Source of the DNA: Candidatus Thermochlorobacteriaceae bacterium
GTDB taxonomy: Bacteria > Bacteroidota > Chlorobiia > Chlorobiales > Thermochlorobacteraceae
Direction of reading: 5' to 3'
NCBI GenBank assembly: GCA_029263855.1
Contig: JAJUFC010000001.1
Coordinates: 62,001-126,000 of the forward strand
Length of the DNA: 64,000 nucleotides
The stretch's first letter is position 1, and every line of letters starts with the position of its first letter. Position numbers and translations under genes: made by a program. Below the pieces are notes generated by a model. That model was not told where the DNA came from and did not search any database. It saw nothing but the letters and a program-made list of their open reading frames with translations. Shown here piece after piece: positions 17,295 to 26,785 of the stretch.

Positions 17295-18119
17295 ATGCAT
17301 CGCGCGTTCTGCTACTTGTTCTTTGTGATATGTCTTTTCCTTAGTGCCATTTCACTTACATCATTCGGTCAAGAGCGTCCCTTGCAAATTTCTACCCGAC
17401 TTCGCGAAACCGGGAATTGGAACGGTCTGTATTTAAGGCTTCGCTTTGCTGAACGGTTTTCTTATTACGGCGAGCATCATTTGAGATTTCGGAACAGTGA
17501 GGATAACCTTTATGATTTTGTTGGGCGATGGCGGCAGAGTTACAACCGTTTTGGTTTAGCCATTCAGATTAGCGATAACCTTGAAGTGATTATCGGTCCA
17601 ACATTGGTTCTAAACTTTACCCCAAGTCCGAGCAATCCGAATTTTGAGACAGCGGTTTATGAGCCGCGCATTTGGCAACAATGGTTATTCAGCATGAACA
17701 TCGACCGCGTTAAAATTTATCATCAATTTCGGTTTGAAAATCGTTGGCGGCGGAGCAATGCGGTTGGCTCTGAATATGATTTTACCAATCGGTATCGCTA
17801 TAAATTTCTGTTTTATGTGCCGATTAACAAACCGAAAATTGACGTGGGCACATAGTTCATTGCGCCAAGTGCAGAAATTTTCATGCAGTCGGGCGATAAC
17901 ATTGTGATGAATCCGTTTGAAGACTTTCGTGTTTATACGGGCATTGGCTATATCCTCAACGAGAATGTTACATTTTTCGGTGGGCACATGTGGACTTTCG
18001 GGCAGGAGCGTTCAGGCTTTGAATACGCTCAAACGCATATTATTCGGTTGAATGTCTTTATTGGTCTTGACTTCCGAAATGTTGAGAATAAAATTCCAAG
18101 AATTAACATTGGCGATTAA
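17295..18119 (+). pseudogene. DUF2490-like outer-membrane protein interrupted by an in-frame TAG
   Basis: The frame starts with a signal peptide (about 1-25, ending SLTSFGQ) and continues as a beta-rich, aromatic sequence like DUF2490 proteins (RFENRWRR, EYDFTNRYRYKF). A TAG at 17853-17855 stops it after 186 residues. The same frame resumes without shift (FIAPSAEIFMQ) and runs through FEDFRVYTGIGYILNENV to a TAA at 18117-18119. The part after the TAG is the expected C-terminal third of a DUF2490 protein, so one substitution (for example of TGG, GAG or TAT) explains the break. A real nonsense mutation or a consensus error are both possible. The next gene begins at the following base. Confidence 0.75.
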
Positions 18120-18960
18120 ATGATGCAGAAACGATTTTTGATTTCGCTTGCAGGTTTAACCGTGATTTGCATTGGGCTTGGGATTGCTGTTGCGCGTGTT
18201 TCCTCTGAACGAAATGAACTCAAAAGCCTTGTGGCAAAGCAACAGGATTCACTCCTTTATTTTCGGTTAGAAACGCTCGGCGATTCGCTTCTTATAGGCG
18301 GGCAATGATTCACTTGCGATTCTTACTTTTGCACGCGCAGATTCGCTTTTTTCTCAATCGGTTTTGACAGAACGCGCCGAGTTTTTCATCAGCAATCGCG
18401 ATAGCCTTCGCCAAAACAGGCGTGAAGAGTTTGAGACGCTTCGCAGAAAAATGCAACAAACGCTTCGCTCGCTTCTTGCGCGTGAAGAAGATGTGCGTTC
18501 GCGCGACAATCAACTGCGCGATATGAACCAAGAATACGAACTTCTTCAACAAGAACTTTCCGCACTTCAAAGAGAACTCGAGGAAAAAGTCCGCTCTATT
18601 GGGAAATTAGAGTTTAAGACTTTGCGCGGAAACTCGGTTTATTATGTTGGTGATGTAAAAGATGGCAAAGCCAATGGCTACGGGTCGGGGTCGTTTTCGA
18701 CGGGGAGCATTTATGTGGGCACTTGGAAGGATAATCGCAAGCACGGCACAGGTCGCTACACTTGGAAAGACGGAAGCATTTACGACGGCGAATATGAAAA
18801 TGATTATCGGAACGGCATTGGGACTTATTTTTTCACGACGGGCGAAAAGTATGTTGGCGAATGGAAGAACGACAAGCGGGAAGGCAAAGGCACGCTTTAC
18901 GATAAAAATGGCAAGGTTTTGCTCGATGGCATGTGGAAAAACGACGAGTTTGTTAGGTAA
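18120..18960 (+). pseudogene. MORN-repeat membrane-anchored coiled-coil protein, frameshifted
   Basis: The first frame encodes a membrane anchor (about residues 5-27) and the start of a coiled coil, ending at TGA 18306. A second frame, open from 18298, continues the same protein (NDSLAILTFARADSLF ...) with a long charged coiled coil (EEDVRSRDNQLRD, LLQQELSALQRELEEKV). Four MORN repeats follow (YVGDVKDGKANGYG, YVGTWKDNRKHGTG, YDGEYENDYRNGIG, YVGEWKNDKREGKG). Removing one G from the GGG at 18300-18302 joins both parts as ...LLIGGNDSL.... The intact product would be about 279 residues, anchored in the inner membrane. MORN repeats often mediate protein or lipid contacts. Either a frameshift mutation or a sequencing error. 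Confidence 0.8.
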
Positions 18961-19026
18961 TGTAGTTGCGCAAACTAATTCCCGAATCGTGTATATTCGC
19001 TTGAACTTAACAATCAGTTGAATTCG

Positions 19027-20682
19027 ATGGACGATATTTTTGCAAAATCGCTGGCACCTGCGTTAGGATACCCCGAAGAAGAAGTGGTCGGGTGGTTGGA
19101 AGCGGTATTTCAAAAAATCGCAGAAGAATTAGTGCTCAATGGCGAAGCGCGATTAGTGGAGTTAGGCGTTTTACAGCGCGTGCATGTTCCCTCTGAACCG
19201 CGTGAAGTCAATGGAAAATTGATGCTTGTGCCGCCGCACTATGAAATCAAACTCAATCGCACGGCGGTGTCGGAAGATAGTTTGATATTTGATGTCGGCG
19301 TTGAGCAATTACAGTTGGAAGAAGAGGTTGCGCACAAGTTTGCAAAAGGATTTGCGCGCGTCGTTGAAAAAGTGGTGGAAGTGCGTGGCTCGTTGCAGAT
19401 GGGTGAGTTAGGCGAATTTATACGCACAGAGCGTGGTGGGTTGATGTTTAAGCAGTCGCCGACTTTCTCTAAACTTTTGGATAAACCGTTTGTTGGGCTT
19501 TTACCCGTAACCATTTCGGAACGGCACGAGCCAACACCTGCCGCTCAGGTACCCAGTGAGGAGATTGCTAATCAGCCTGTTGCTAATCAGCCGATTTATA
19601 CAGAGCCGAAAACGGCTCGTGCGCCCGAACTTTTGGGTGCAACGATGCAACATGTGCCCGCAGGAATGCAGGATTCTTATTCAGCGAATGAGTCTGTCGC
19701 TGAACTTTCGCCGTCCGACGCCGACGCTTCGTTTTTGAAATCGCCTACGCTCTCGCCGATTGATGAGCCGAGTTTGCCATCAACGTCTTTATCTGAAAGT
19801 AAAAATTCGCTTTTTGAGGAAGTAGACGAACCTTCTTCTTCGGATGTAAGTGATGCACCATCGCAAAGAGAGCCGCTCTTTGTGGCACTTGCCGCCGCCG
19901 CCAAAGCCCCGCCTGAATCAGAGGACGAGAGAGGCACGGCAAGACAAAAGGATATAAACGCTACTGACGAAAACGGTAAGATGTTTCAATATGAGGCGGA
20001 TGTCCCGACGAAAGCACCCTATAAACCCCTCCTGGACGTCGCACCACCCGCGCCTGTGCCGTCTTCAACCGAAGACCCATCTACTTGGGTCGATGATGCG
20101 CCAGATGATAAAGAAGCACCCGTTTTACGCAACATTGCCATCGCAACGGCGATTGTTTTCTTTACGGTCATCATTGCCTTTATTGTGATGAAGTATGAAT
20201 CGATTTCCTTCACGCCGCCTGCGCCGCCTGCACCTGTAGACCGTGCTAAAATTGAATCCGAAAAAGCCGCTGCTGCTCGCGCCGAAGCCGAGCGCATTCT
20301 TGCCGAAAAATCTATCCCGAAAAAGCCCGCTCGTATTGATAGTTCCACGATAAAAGCCGAAGGCGTGCTTCTGAAAAACATCACCAAAGCCGCCAAAGAC
20401 TTGCCAAAAGAACTAACGACGATTGACCTCAGCAAAGGCGGATACACTATCATTGTGGCTTCGCAGCCGAAACGGGAAGATGCAGTTGCAATTGTCGAGG
20501 AATTTGGCAAACTCGGATTAGCCGCCACCGTGATGGAAAAGCAAGTTGGCAAAGCGATTCGCTACCGCGTGCGCGTCGGGCAGTTTGCCACGTCCGCCGA
20601 AGCCAATGCGGCGAAGAAGAAATACAAAAGCGTCATTCCCTCCGACGCTTTCTTGGAAAAATTGAGCGAACCCTCGCGATAA
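19027..20682 (+). CDS. HU-like domain / transmembrane / SPOR-domain protein
   Basis: 551 residues from ATG 19027 (a TTG 9 bases upstream is possible). The N-terminal ~155 residues look like two HU/IHF-superfamily modules of the CCDC81-like type found in Bacteroidota (IAEELVLNGEARLVELGVLQ; VRGSLQMGELGEFIRTERGG). A long acidic, Pro/Ser-rich linker follows (about 165-360), then one transmembrane helix (about 363-385), an Ala/Glu helix, and a C-terminal SPOR domain (about 470-548, GGYTIIVASQPKREDA ... RVRVGQFATSAEA). The HU-like part would be cytoplasmic and SPOR periplasmic, binding denuded glycan strands at the division septum. A role linking chromosome or envelope at division is inferred. Confidence 0.82.
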   Translation: MDDIFAKSLAPALGYPEEEVVGWLEAVFQKIAEELVLNGEARLVELGVLQRVHVPSEPREVNGKLMLVPPHYEIKLNRTAVSEDSLIFDVGVEQLQLEEEVAHKFAKGFARVVEKVVEVRGSLQMGELGEFIRTERGGLMFKQSPTFSKLLDKPFVGLLPVTISERHEPTPAAQVPSEEIANQPVANQPIYTEPKTARAPELLGATMQHVPAGMQDSYSANESVAELSPSDADASFLKSPTLSPIDEPSLPSTSLSESKNSLFEEVDEPSSSDVSDAPSQREPLFVALAAAAKAPPESEDERGTARQKDINATDENGKMFQYEADVPTKAPYKPLLDVAPPAPVPSSTEDPSTWVDDAPDDKEAPVLRNIAIATAIVFFTVIIAFIVMKYESISFTPPAPPAPVDRAKIESEKAAAARAEAERILAEKSIPKKPARIDSSTIKAEGVLLKNITKAAKDLPKELTTIDLSKGGYTIIVASQPKREDAVAIVEEFGKLGLAATVMEKQVGKAIRYRVRVGQFATSAEANAAKKKYKSVIPSDAFLEKLSEPSR

Positions 20683-20706
20683 AATCCGAACAGAAAAACT
20701 CAAAGC

Positions 20707-20729
20707 AAAAGGGGCGATATGCTCGCCCC
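20707..20729 (-). terminator. Rho-independent terminator of the glycogen phosphorylase transcript
   Basis: TCGCCCC (20723-20729) and GGGGCGA (20711-20717) form a perfect 7-base stem with a 5-base loop. On the minus strand the second arm is followed by TTTTGCTTTGAGTTTTT. There is no T tract on the plus side, so it serves glgP, which ends at 20788. Confidence 0.75.
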
Positions 20730-20787
20730 CTCGCTCACCTATTGTTCCGTTTGTTGCAACGACAACTTCGAGAGTTTACTTCATAGA

Positions 20788-23349
20788 TTACTTGCCGTTT
20801 GGCGCATCAACGATAATCGGCTTAATGCCCCAAATCTCTTCGGCATATTCTTTCATCGTGCGGTCGGTCGAGAATTTGCCCATTCTCGCCACGTTCAAAA
20901 TCGCGCGGCGCGTCCACTCTGCTTTATCGCGATAGACTTTGTCGACCTCTTGTTGTTTTTTGATATACGCTTCAAAATCGGCGCAGACGAAGTATTTGTC
21001 GACATTGAGCAGTTCATCGAGAATGGGTTGGAAAATGCCTCGTTCCGTTGGTGCGAAAACGCCAGCGGCAATCATTTCAAGAATTTCCTTCAATGCGGGC
21101 GATTCGCTGATGTAGGTGCGCGGATTATAGCCGCTTTGCTTTTTAGCGGCGACTTCTTCGACGGTCAATCCGAAGATGAACATATTTTCCGCGCCGATTT
21201 CTTCCGCCATTTCCACGTTCGCACCGTCGAGCGTGCCAATCGTGAGCGCGCCGTTCAAGGCGAATTTCATATTGCCCGTGCCGCTCGCTTCCATTCCCGC
21301 CGTTGAAATCTGCTCCGACAAATCCGCCGCCGGAATGATTTTTTCCGCCAGCGACACCGAATAGTTTTCAAGGAATAACACTTTGAGTTTATCGCCGACC
21401 TCGCGGTCGTTGTTGACGACGTCCGCAATCGAGTTGATGAACTTGATGATGAGTTTGGCTTTGAAGTAGCCAGGCGCGGCTTTTCCGCCGAACATAATCA
21501 CGCGCGGCACAACGTCCTTTTTCGGATTGCGTTTGATTTGATTGTAGAGATAAATCGCGTGAAGCGCGTCCAAGAGCTGACGCTTATACTCGTGAATCCG
21601 CTTGATTTGAATATCGAACATCGCGTCGGTATTCAATTTCAATTTGTATTTGTGCCTCACATAATCCGCGAGCCGCTCCTTGTTGGCGAGTTTAACCTCT
21701 TGCCATTTCTTCTGAAAGGCTTTGTCTTCAGCAAACTTCTCCAAACCTTTGAGTTTGTAGAGGTCCGTTATCCATTCATCTCCAATTTTTTCAGTGATGA
21801 GGTCAGAGAGTTTCGGGTTGCAGAGTTTGAGCCAACGCCGCTGTGTAATACCGTTAGTTTTGTTGTTGAATTTTTCGGGATAAATCATGAAGAAATCGCG
21901 GAAGAGGGTGGCTTTCAAAATTTCGCTGTGCAATGCCGCAACGCCATTGACGCTGTGTGAGCCGACAATGGCAAGATACGCCATGCGCACCATGCGCTCC
22001 GAACCTTCTTCAATAATTGAGACGCGGCGCAAGAGGTCAATATCATTCGGAAACTTCGCTTTGACCTCTTCAAGAAAACGGCGATTGATTTCATAAATGA
22101 TTTGCAAGTGTCGCGGTAAGACTTTTTCCATCAAACTCACCGACCAACGCTCCAACGCTTCGGGCAGAACGGTGTGGTTGGTATATCCCATCGTGCGCAC
22201 CGTAATATCCCACGCTTTTTCCCACGCGAGACCTTCTTCATCGATGAGCAGGCGCATTAATTCGGCGACGCCAATGGCGGGGTGCGTGTCGTTGAGTTGC
22301 ACCGCGACTTTATCAGCAAAGGCATCGAAGGTGGTGTGCGTTTTCTTGTAGCGATAGATGATGTCTTGAAGTGATGCGGAAACGAAAAAGAATTCCTGCT
22401 TCAAGCGCAACTCTCTGCCGACGGCGGTCGCGTCGTTAGGATACAGCACTTTGGAAATGGTTTCGGTCAGCACTTTATCGGCAACGGCTTTGCCGTAATC
22501 GCCGTGATTGAAGTAATCAAAGTTGAAGTCGCGCGTTGATTTCGCCGACCACAAGCGCAGGTTATTGACCGTGTTATTTCCGTAGCCAGGAATTGGCGTG
22601 TCGTAAGCCATTGCCATCACAACTTCTGCATCTTTCCACTCCGCGCGGAACTGCCCACGTGCGTCGATATATTGATGCACATAGCCGTAGAACTTGACGG
22701 GATAAAGCGATTCAGGGCGCTCAATTTCCCAAGGGTTTCCATAGCGAAGCCAGTTGTCGGGCGTTTCAACTTGATAGCCGTTGCGAATGTGTTGAAAGAA
22801 AATGCCGTATTCATAACGAATGCCGTAGCCGTAGCCGGGCAAACTCATGGTTGCCATTGAATCCAAGAAGCATGACGCGAGCCGACCCAAGCCGCCATTA
22901 CCAAGCCCTGCATCAAATTCTTGCTCTTCTAATTCTTCCAAGTTGTAGCCGAGTTCCTCGAGCATTTTCCGCGAATTTTCCTCGATGCCGAGATTAATCA
23001 GCGCGTTGCCTAAGGTTCTGCCCGTCAAAAATTCCATTGAAAGGTAGTAAAGGCGTTTGGCATCTTGATTGTAGTAGGTTTGTTGGGTTTTAATCCAACG
23101 ATCGACGAGGCGGTCGCGAACGGTGTAGGCGAGAGCTTTGTAGCAGTCGCGTTCGGTTACGGTGTATTCATCTTTGGCAAGCGAATATCGAATGCGATTG
23201 ATGAATGTTTTTTTCAGTGATTCAACATCGCCACCCTTGAAGTCTTCACGAGCAATAGAAGGATTTTTCGCTTCCGTCGCAACGTTGCTGGGTGAAGCGT
23301 TCGATTTTTTCTTTCGCGATTTGGCTTTCGCCGTTGTGATTTCACTCAT
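20788..23349 (-). CDS. glgP: Glycogen/starch/maltodextrin phosphorylase (GT35)
   Basis: 853 residues, normal for the family. It has the pyridoxal-phosphate attachment region [20 protein letters not shown] (Lys in GNMKF, about residue 695). Other GT35 strings are [39 protein letters not shown] and [10 protein letters not shown]. It removes glucose units from alpha-1,4-glucans with phosphate, giving glucose-1-phosphate in the cytoplasm. The start is set by a strong ribosome binding site 5 bases before ATG 23349; the frame continues upstream without homology. It lies 75 bases downstream of a GH13 lipoprotein gene, matching a glucan-use role. Confidence 0.96.
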   Translation of the reverse strand: MSEITTAKAKSRKKKSNASPSNVATEAKNPSIAREDFKGGDVESLKKTFINRIRYSLAKDEYTVTERDCYKALAYTVRDRLVDRWIKTQQTYYNQDAKRLYYLSMEFLTGRTLGNALINLGIEENSRKMLEELGYNLEELEEQEFDAGLGNGGLGRLASCFLDSMATMSLPGYGYGIRYEYGIFFQHIRNGYQVETPDNWLRYGNPWEIERPESLYPVKFYGYVHQYIDARGQFRAEWKDAEVVMAMAYDTPIPGYGNNTVNNLRLWSAKSTRDFNFDYFNHGDYGKAVADKVLTETISKVLYPNDATAVGRELRLKQEFFFVSASLQDIIYRYKKTHTTFDAFADKVAVQLNDTHPAIGVAELMRLLIDEEGLAWEKAWDITVRTMGYTNHTVLPEALERWSVSLMEKVLPRHLQIIYEINRRFLEEVKAKFPNDIDLLRRVSIIEEGSERMVRMAYLAIVGSHSVNGVAALHSEILKATLFRDFFMIYPEKFNNKTNGITQRRWLKLCNPKLSDLITEKIGDEWITDLYKLKGLEKFAEDKAFQKKWQEVKLANKERLADYVRHKYKLKLNTDAMFDIQIKRIHEYKRQLLDALHAIYLYNQIKRNPKKDVVPRVIMFGGKAAPGYFKAKLIIKFINSIADVVNNDREVGDKLKVLFLENYSVSLAEKIIPAADLSEQISTAGMEASGTGNMKFALNGALTIGTLDGANVEMAEEIGAENMFIFGLTVEEVAAKKQSGYNPRTYISESPALKEILEMIAAGVFAPTERGIFQPILDELLNVDKYFVCADFEAYIKKQQEVDKVYRDKAEWTRRAILNVARMGKFSTDRTMKEYAEEIWGIKPIIVDAPNGK

Positions 23350-23354
23350 TGTTT

Positions 23355-23361
23355 CTCTCCT
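23355..23361 (-). promoter_or_regulatory. Ribosome binding site of glgP
   Basis: On the minus strand the sequence AAAAGGAGAG ends 5 bases before the ATG. It is one of the clearest Shine-Dalgarno sequences in a window where most genes have weak or none, and it fixes the glgP start. Confidence 0.75.
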
Positions 23362-23424
23362 TTTGTTAAAATAGTTAGGAAGGTCGGTTATCGTCTGTTT
23401 GAATCTGCGGGCGCGCACGGTGGA

Positions 23425-25845
23425 TTAATCCACTTTGAACATCTTGGCTTGAAAGGGTGCAAGGCTCACGCCGACTTCATCGCCTACAAGGCTCAATGCT
23501 TCGGCAGTCTGTAAGTCTTGCACATTTTTCGCATAATAAAAACTTGGAAATTTCACACTCATCTTTTGAGGCGTGTCCGATTTATTAAGCACCACTAAAA
23601 TGCGCTCGTTCAAATCGGAACGCAAATACGCAAGCACATCTTTTGAGACGGCAAGCGTTTGAAAGTCGCCGTAGCGGAGCGCGCTGTGCGTGTTACGTAA
23701 CTTGATTAAGCGTCGGACTTCGGCGAAGACCTCTTTTTCGGTGTCGGTTGCATCCTTTCCGAAGTGCATCATTCGGCGATTGTCAGGGTCAGACGCGCCC
23801 GTCATCGCAATTTCATTGCCGTAATAAACGACAGGAATCCCCGGAATCGTGTGCAAATAGGCTTGATAAAGTTTAACCTTTTCGTAGGTTTTCGCGTCAT
23901 CAATCTTCGGTGGATTGTTCCATGCGCGTTCGGCTGAATTTTCATCGAATCGAATATCGCCTTCGGCAAGTGCAGGGAATCGGACTTTATCGTGGCTATC
24001 CATCAAGTTGCCCATCAGATGCGATGTGCCATAAATGCGGTGCGTTCGTTCTAATTCGCCCGCCAGCGCGGTGAAATCGCCAAGTGGCGAGGCAAAAGCA
24101 TAGACCGCTGCGTCATAGAGATTGAAATTGAACTGCGCATTGAGTTGCCCATTATTTACATAACTCTTGATAAGGTCGTAACTGCCAAAGGTTTCGCCGA
24201 TTTGATAAACGCTTCGCTTTTGCGAAATCTCAATTTCGGATTTGATTTTGCGGGTGAGTTCGCGCCAAAATTCGTTGGGAATGTGTTTAACGGCATCGTG
24301 TCGGAAGCCGTCAATGCCCGTTTGTTTGAGCCACCAAACCGCGTTATCGGTCATCGCCTTCAGCGGTTCAGGCTTTGAATAATCAAACGAGGGCAAGTAA
24401 GGTTCAAACCAAGTCGTGAGCCGATACTCGTCCCATAGCCGCAAGTTTTTGCGTCCATCAGGCAGATTGAGTGTGCCAAACCAATCGGGGTTCTGTTTGA
24501 AAAAGGGGTGCTCAACGTGAGTGTGATTCGCAACGAAATCGAGCAACACTTTCATGCCGCGAGCGTGGGCTTTGGCAACGAGACGTTTGAGGTCTTCCAT
24601 CGTGCCGAAGCGCGGCTCGACTTCTTCGTGGTGTGTCGTCCAATAGCCGTGATAGCCTGTGTAGTAGCGGTGCGGCGGCGGATACTCGCGAAATGCCGCA
24701 TCGGTTGAGCGATTGACAGGCGAGAGCCAAAGCACATTCACACCGAGCGAATCGAAGTAGCCTTCATCTAACTTTTGAATGATGCCTGCCAAATCGCCAC
24801 CGTTCCAATTGGCGGGTGCAAAAAGCGAATCATGCTTGACGGGGCGGTCGTTGGTTGTGTCGCCATTAGCGAAGCGGTCAATCATGATGGAATAAATCAC
24901 CGCATCATGCCATTGCCATTCTTTGACCATCGCTTTGGACGCAAAAGGCGCAGTGGTTTTAGAGCCTTTGGGTCTGCCGTTGAGCAAATAGACCGTTTGC
25001 ATTGGTGTTACATTGCCGCCTTTTGAAATCGCGACCCGCACGACTTTTTCGCCGACCAAATCGCGCTGTTTGAGCTTTACAATAATTCGATTTTCAACAA
25101 TCTGAAGCTGTTGTAGCGGAACGCTTTGATTGGCTTGCAATGCAATAATTTCGCTGGCTAAAATTTTCGTCGAGTCGCCTTCATAAATGAAGTGCAGTTC
25201 CGTCATGTCGTTACGCACACGCGATTCAATCGGGTGAAGGTATGTGCGTTTTGCGTTTTGCGATTTCACCTCGATAATGGAGTTATACCCACCAAAGCCG
25301 TTAGGCTGTTTGATAGGATTTTTTTCATCAATCACTTCTTTGCCGTCCACAACGAACTTGTATTCATACCGCCCAGCATCGAGCGAGAGCGTGCGCTCAA
25401 ATGCGCCATTCGCAAGTGCCATTGGCAAACTTGCGCGATTCCAACTGTTGAAACTGCCCATCAAGAAAACGCGCGTTTCATTTGGCTTTGGTTCATATCT
25501 AAACACAACCGTTTGCAGTCGCTTGATGAACACAGGAAGTTGATAAGTGCCGTTGCCGTGCCGAAATGCAAGCAACATCAAGCCTTCGGCACGCTCGCTC
25601 GGAAGAAGCACAAGTTTGTGCGTTACAGTATCCAAAGAAATTTGAACAAGTGGGTTCGGCTCGAATTGAACGGAATAAGTTTCAGCGTAAAAAAGGTCGG
25701 AGAGCAAGAGCGTATCAGGCTTCCCCGCAATCAGTTGAATCGGTTGAAGAAGGTCACGAATCGCAGAAACTTGCGGCGGCGGCGGCTGACACGCACTCAA
25801 ACAACAAAGCGCAAGAGCGACAACAGTAGAACGACAAAACGGCAT
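23425..25845 (-). CDS. GH13 alpha-glucan hydrolase, lipoprotein with CBM48-like module
   Basis: 806 residues from ATG 25845. The signal ends in CLSAC, a lipobox, so the protein is membrane-tethered. An Ig-like region (about 30-110) precedes a CBM48/AMPK-type glycogen-binding module (about 113-200, VFLMGSFNSWNRASLPM ... GRYEYKFVVDG). The catalytic barrel (about 310-720) has LLDFVANHTH (region I), GIDGFRHDAVKH with nucleophile Asp, QIGETFG with the acid/base Glu and LMDSHDKVRF. The layout suits a cyclomaltodextrinase/neopullulanase-like enzyme acting on maltodextrins outside the cytoplasm. It is upstream of glgP on the same strand, so products could feed phosphorolysis after uptake. Exact specificity unknown. 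Confidence 0.9.
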   Translation of the reverse strand: MPFCRSTVVALALCCLSACQPPPPQVSAIRDLLQPIQLIAGKPDTLLLSDLFYAETYSVQFEPNPLVQISLDTVTHKLVLLPSERAEGLMLLAFRHGNGTYQLPVFIKRLQTVVFRYEPKPNETRVFLMGSFNSWNRASLPMALANGAFERTLSLDAGRYEYKFVVDGKEVIDEKNPIKQPNGFGGYNSIIEVKSQNAKRTYLHPIESRVRNDMTELHFIYEGDSTKILASEIIALQANQSVPLQQLQIVENRIIVKLKQRDLVGEKVVRVAISKGGNVTPMQTVYLLNGRPKGSKTTAPFASKAMVKEWQWHDAVIYSIMIDRFANGDTTNDRPVKHDSLFAPANWNGGDLAGIIQKLDEGYFDSLGVNVLWLSPVNRSTDAAFREYPPPHRYYTGYHGYWTTHHEEVEPRFGTMEDLKRLVAKAHARGMKVLLDFVANHTHVEHPFFKQNPDWFGTLNLPDGRKNLRLWDEYRLTTWFEPYLPSFDYSKPEPLKAMTDNAVWWLKQTGIDGFRHDAVKHIPNEFWRELTRKIKSEIEISQKRSVYQIGETFGSYDLIKSYVNNGQLNAQFNFNLYDAAVYAFASPLGDFTALAGELERTHRIYGTSHLMGNLMDSHDKVRFPALAEGDIRFDENSAERAWNNPPKIDDAKTYEKVKLYQAYLHTIPGIPVVYYGNEIAMTGASDPDNRRMMHFGKDATDTEKEVFAEVRRLIKLRNTHSALRYGDFQTLAVSKDVLAYLRSDLNERILVVLNKSDTPQKMSVKFPSFYYAKNVQDLQTAEALSLVGDEVGVSLAPFQAKMFKVD

Positions 25846-25880
25846 GAACAACTACAAATTATTCTCCTAAAAAACTTTCT

Positions 25881-25888
25881 CAAAGATA
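25881..25888 (-). promoter_or_regulatory. Candidate -7 promoter box of the GH13 lipoprotein gene
   Basis: The minus strand reads TATCTTTG, matching TAnnTTTG, about 36 bases upstream of the ATG at 25845. No clear -33 element is visible. Confidence 0.45.
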
Positions 25889-25939
25889 CGACACAAGCCT
25901 ACGAATCGGAAACCGCACTACCGCCACAATGCGCTGTTA

Positions 25940-25964
25940 TTTTGATGAGCATGAACTACCTTTG
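25940..25964 (+). promoter_or_regulatory. Candidate promoter of the DUF2461 gene
   Basis: TACCTTTG at 25957-25964 matches TAnnTTTG; TTTTG lies at 25940-25944, 12 bases before it. It is 23 bases upstream of the start codon and divergent from the box at 25881-25888, so this short intergenic space holds two outward promoters. Confidence 0.45.
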
Positions 25965-25987
25965 CTTAAACCATTAAACGCTTACAC

Positions 25988-26782
25988 ATGCACCGACCGC
26001 CCGAACTCAACGACGAGGAAATGCTGTTTCCGCCCTTTCACGGATTTCCGAAAGAAGCCTTGCAGTTTCTAAAAAAGTTGAAGAAAAACAACACAAAAGA
26101 GTGGTTTCAATCGCACAAAACGGAGTATGAAACGAAGGTGAAGTTTCCGATGCAATGTTTAATTGCAACACTTGGCGTGATGCTCAAATCGGACTTGCCA
26201 CACTATGCGTTCAATCCCAAAAAATCCATTTTCAGAATCCATCGTGATGTGCGCTTTTCAAAGGATAAATCGCCCTACAAAACCCACATTGCCGCCGCGT
26301 TCAATCTTGCCAATCGCACCAGCGAAGCCGTTGAGTTGCCCGGATTTTATCTGCACATTGAGCCAAAGACGAGCAAAGAGAGTTGGGGCATTTTTGCAGG
26401 CGGCGGCTTGTATATGCCCGCATCTCCTCATCTGAAAGCCATTCGCGAGAAAATCGCGCACGAGTCGGAACGCTTTTTAAGCATCATCGAGGAAAAGACG
26501 TTCAAGAAATTTTTCAAAGGAATTGAAGGTGAGAAATTGAAAACCAATCCGAAAGGCTACGACGCAACGCACCCAATGATTGAACACTTAAAGCACAAGC
26601 AGTTTTTTGTGTCGCGTGAATTTGACGAAGAAGAAATCCATAAACCGATTTTCGCTAAGCAAGTTGCCGAGACCTTTCGCGCTACACTTCCGCTCGTGAA
26701 TTTTCTCAACAACGCCGTTAAGAACGTTTCATTAAACAAGCCTCACATGCTCATGGCACAAGAAAACGCGCCGTTGCGATAG
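25988..26782 (+). CDS. DUF2461-family protein
   Basis: 264 residues, cytoplasmic, with no signal or membrane segment. The family core is clear: FLKKLKKNNTKEWFQSHKTEYE (split as FLKKLKKNNTKEWF then HKTEYE), NPKKSIFRIHRDVRFSKDKS and PYKTHIAAAF at about residues 75-105, then YLHIEP and GGGLYMP. These basic and aromatic motifs define DUF2461 (TIGR02453-type) proteins, found in many Bacteroidota and eukaryotes; their biochemical function is not established. It is a single gene, convergent with nadB, whose end lies 3 bases away. Confidence 0.88.
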   Translation: MHRPPELNDEEMLFPPFHGFPKEALQFLKKLKKNNTKEWFQSHKTEYETKVKFPMQCLIATLGVMLKSDLPHYAFNPKKSIFRIHRDVRFSKDKSPYKTHIAAAFNLANRTSEAVELPGFYLHIEPKTSKESWGIFAGGGLYMPASPHLKAIREKIAHESERFLSIIEEKTFKKFFKGIEGEKLKTNPKGYDATHPMIEHLKHKQFFVSREFDEEEIHKPIFAKQVAETFRATLPLVNFLNNAVKNVSLNKPHMLMAQENAPLR

Positions 26783-26785
26783 AGA

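Noticed and set aside
17853-17855. TAG as a pyrrolysine codon
   Set aside because: No pyl gene or hairpin after the TAG is visible, and pyrrolysine is not expected in this group. Mutation or error is simpler.
20719-21306. 195-residue open frame on the plus strand
   Set aside because: Antisense to glycogen phosphorylase, begins inside its terminator and has no recognisable domain or ribosome binding site.
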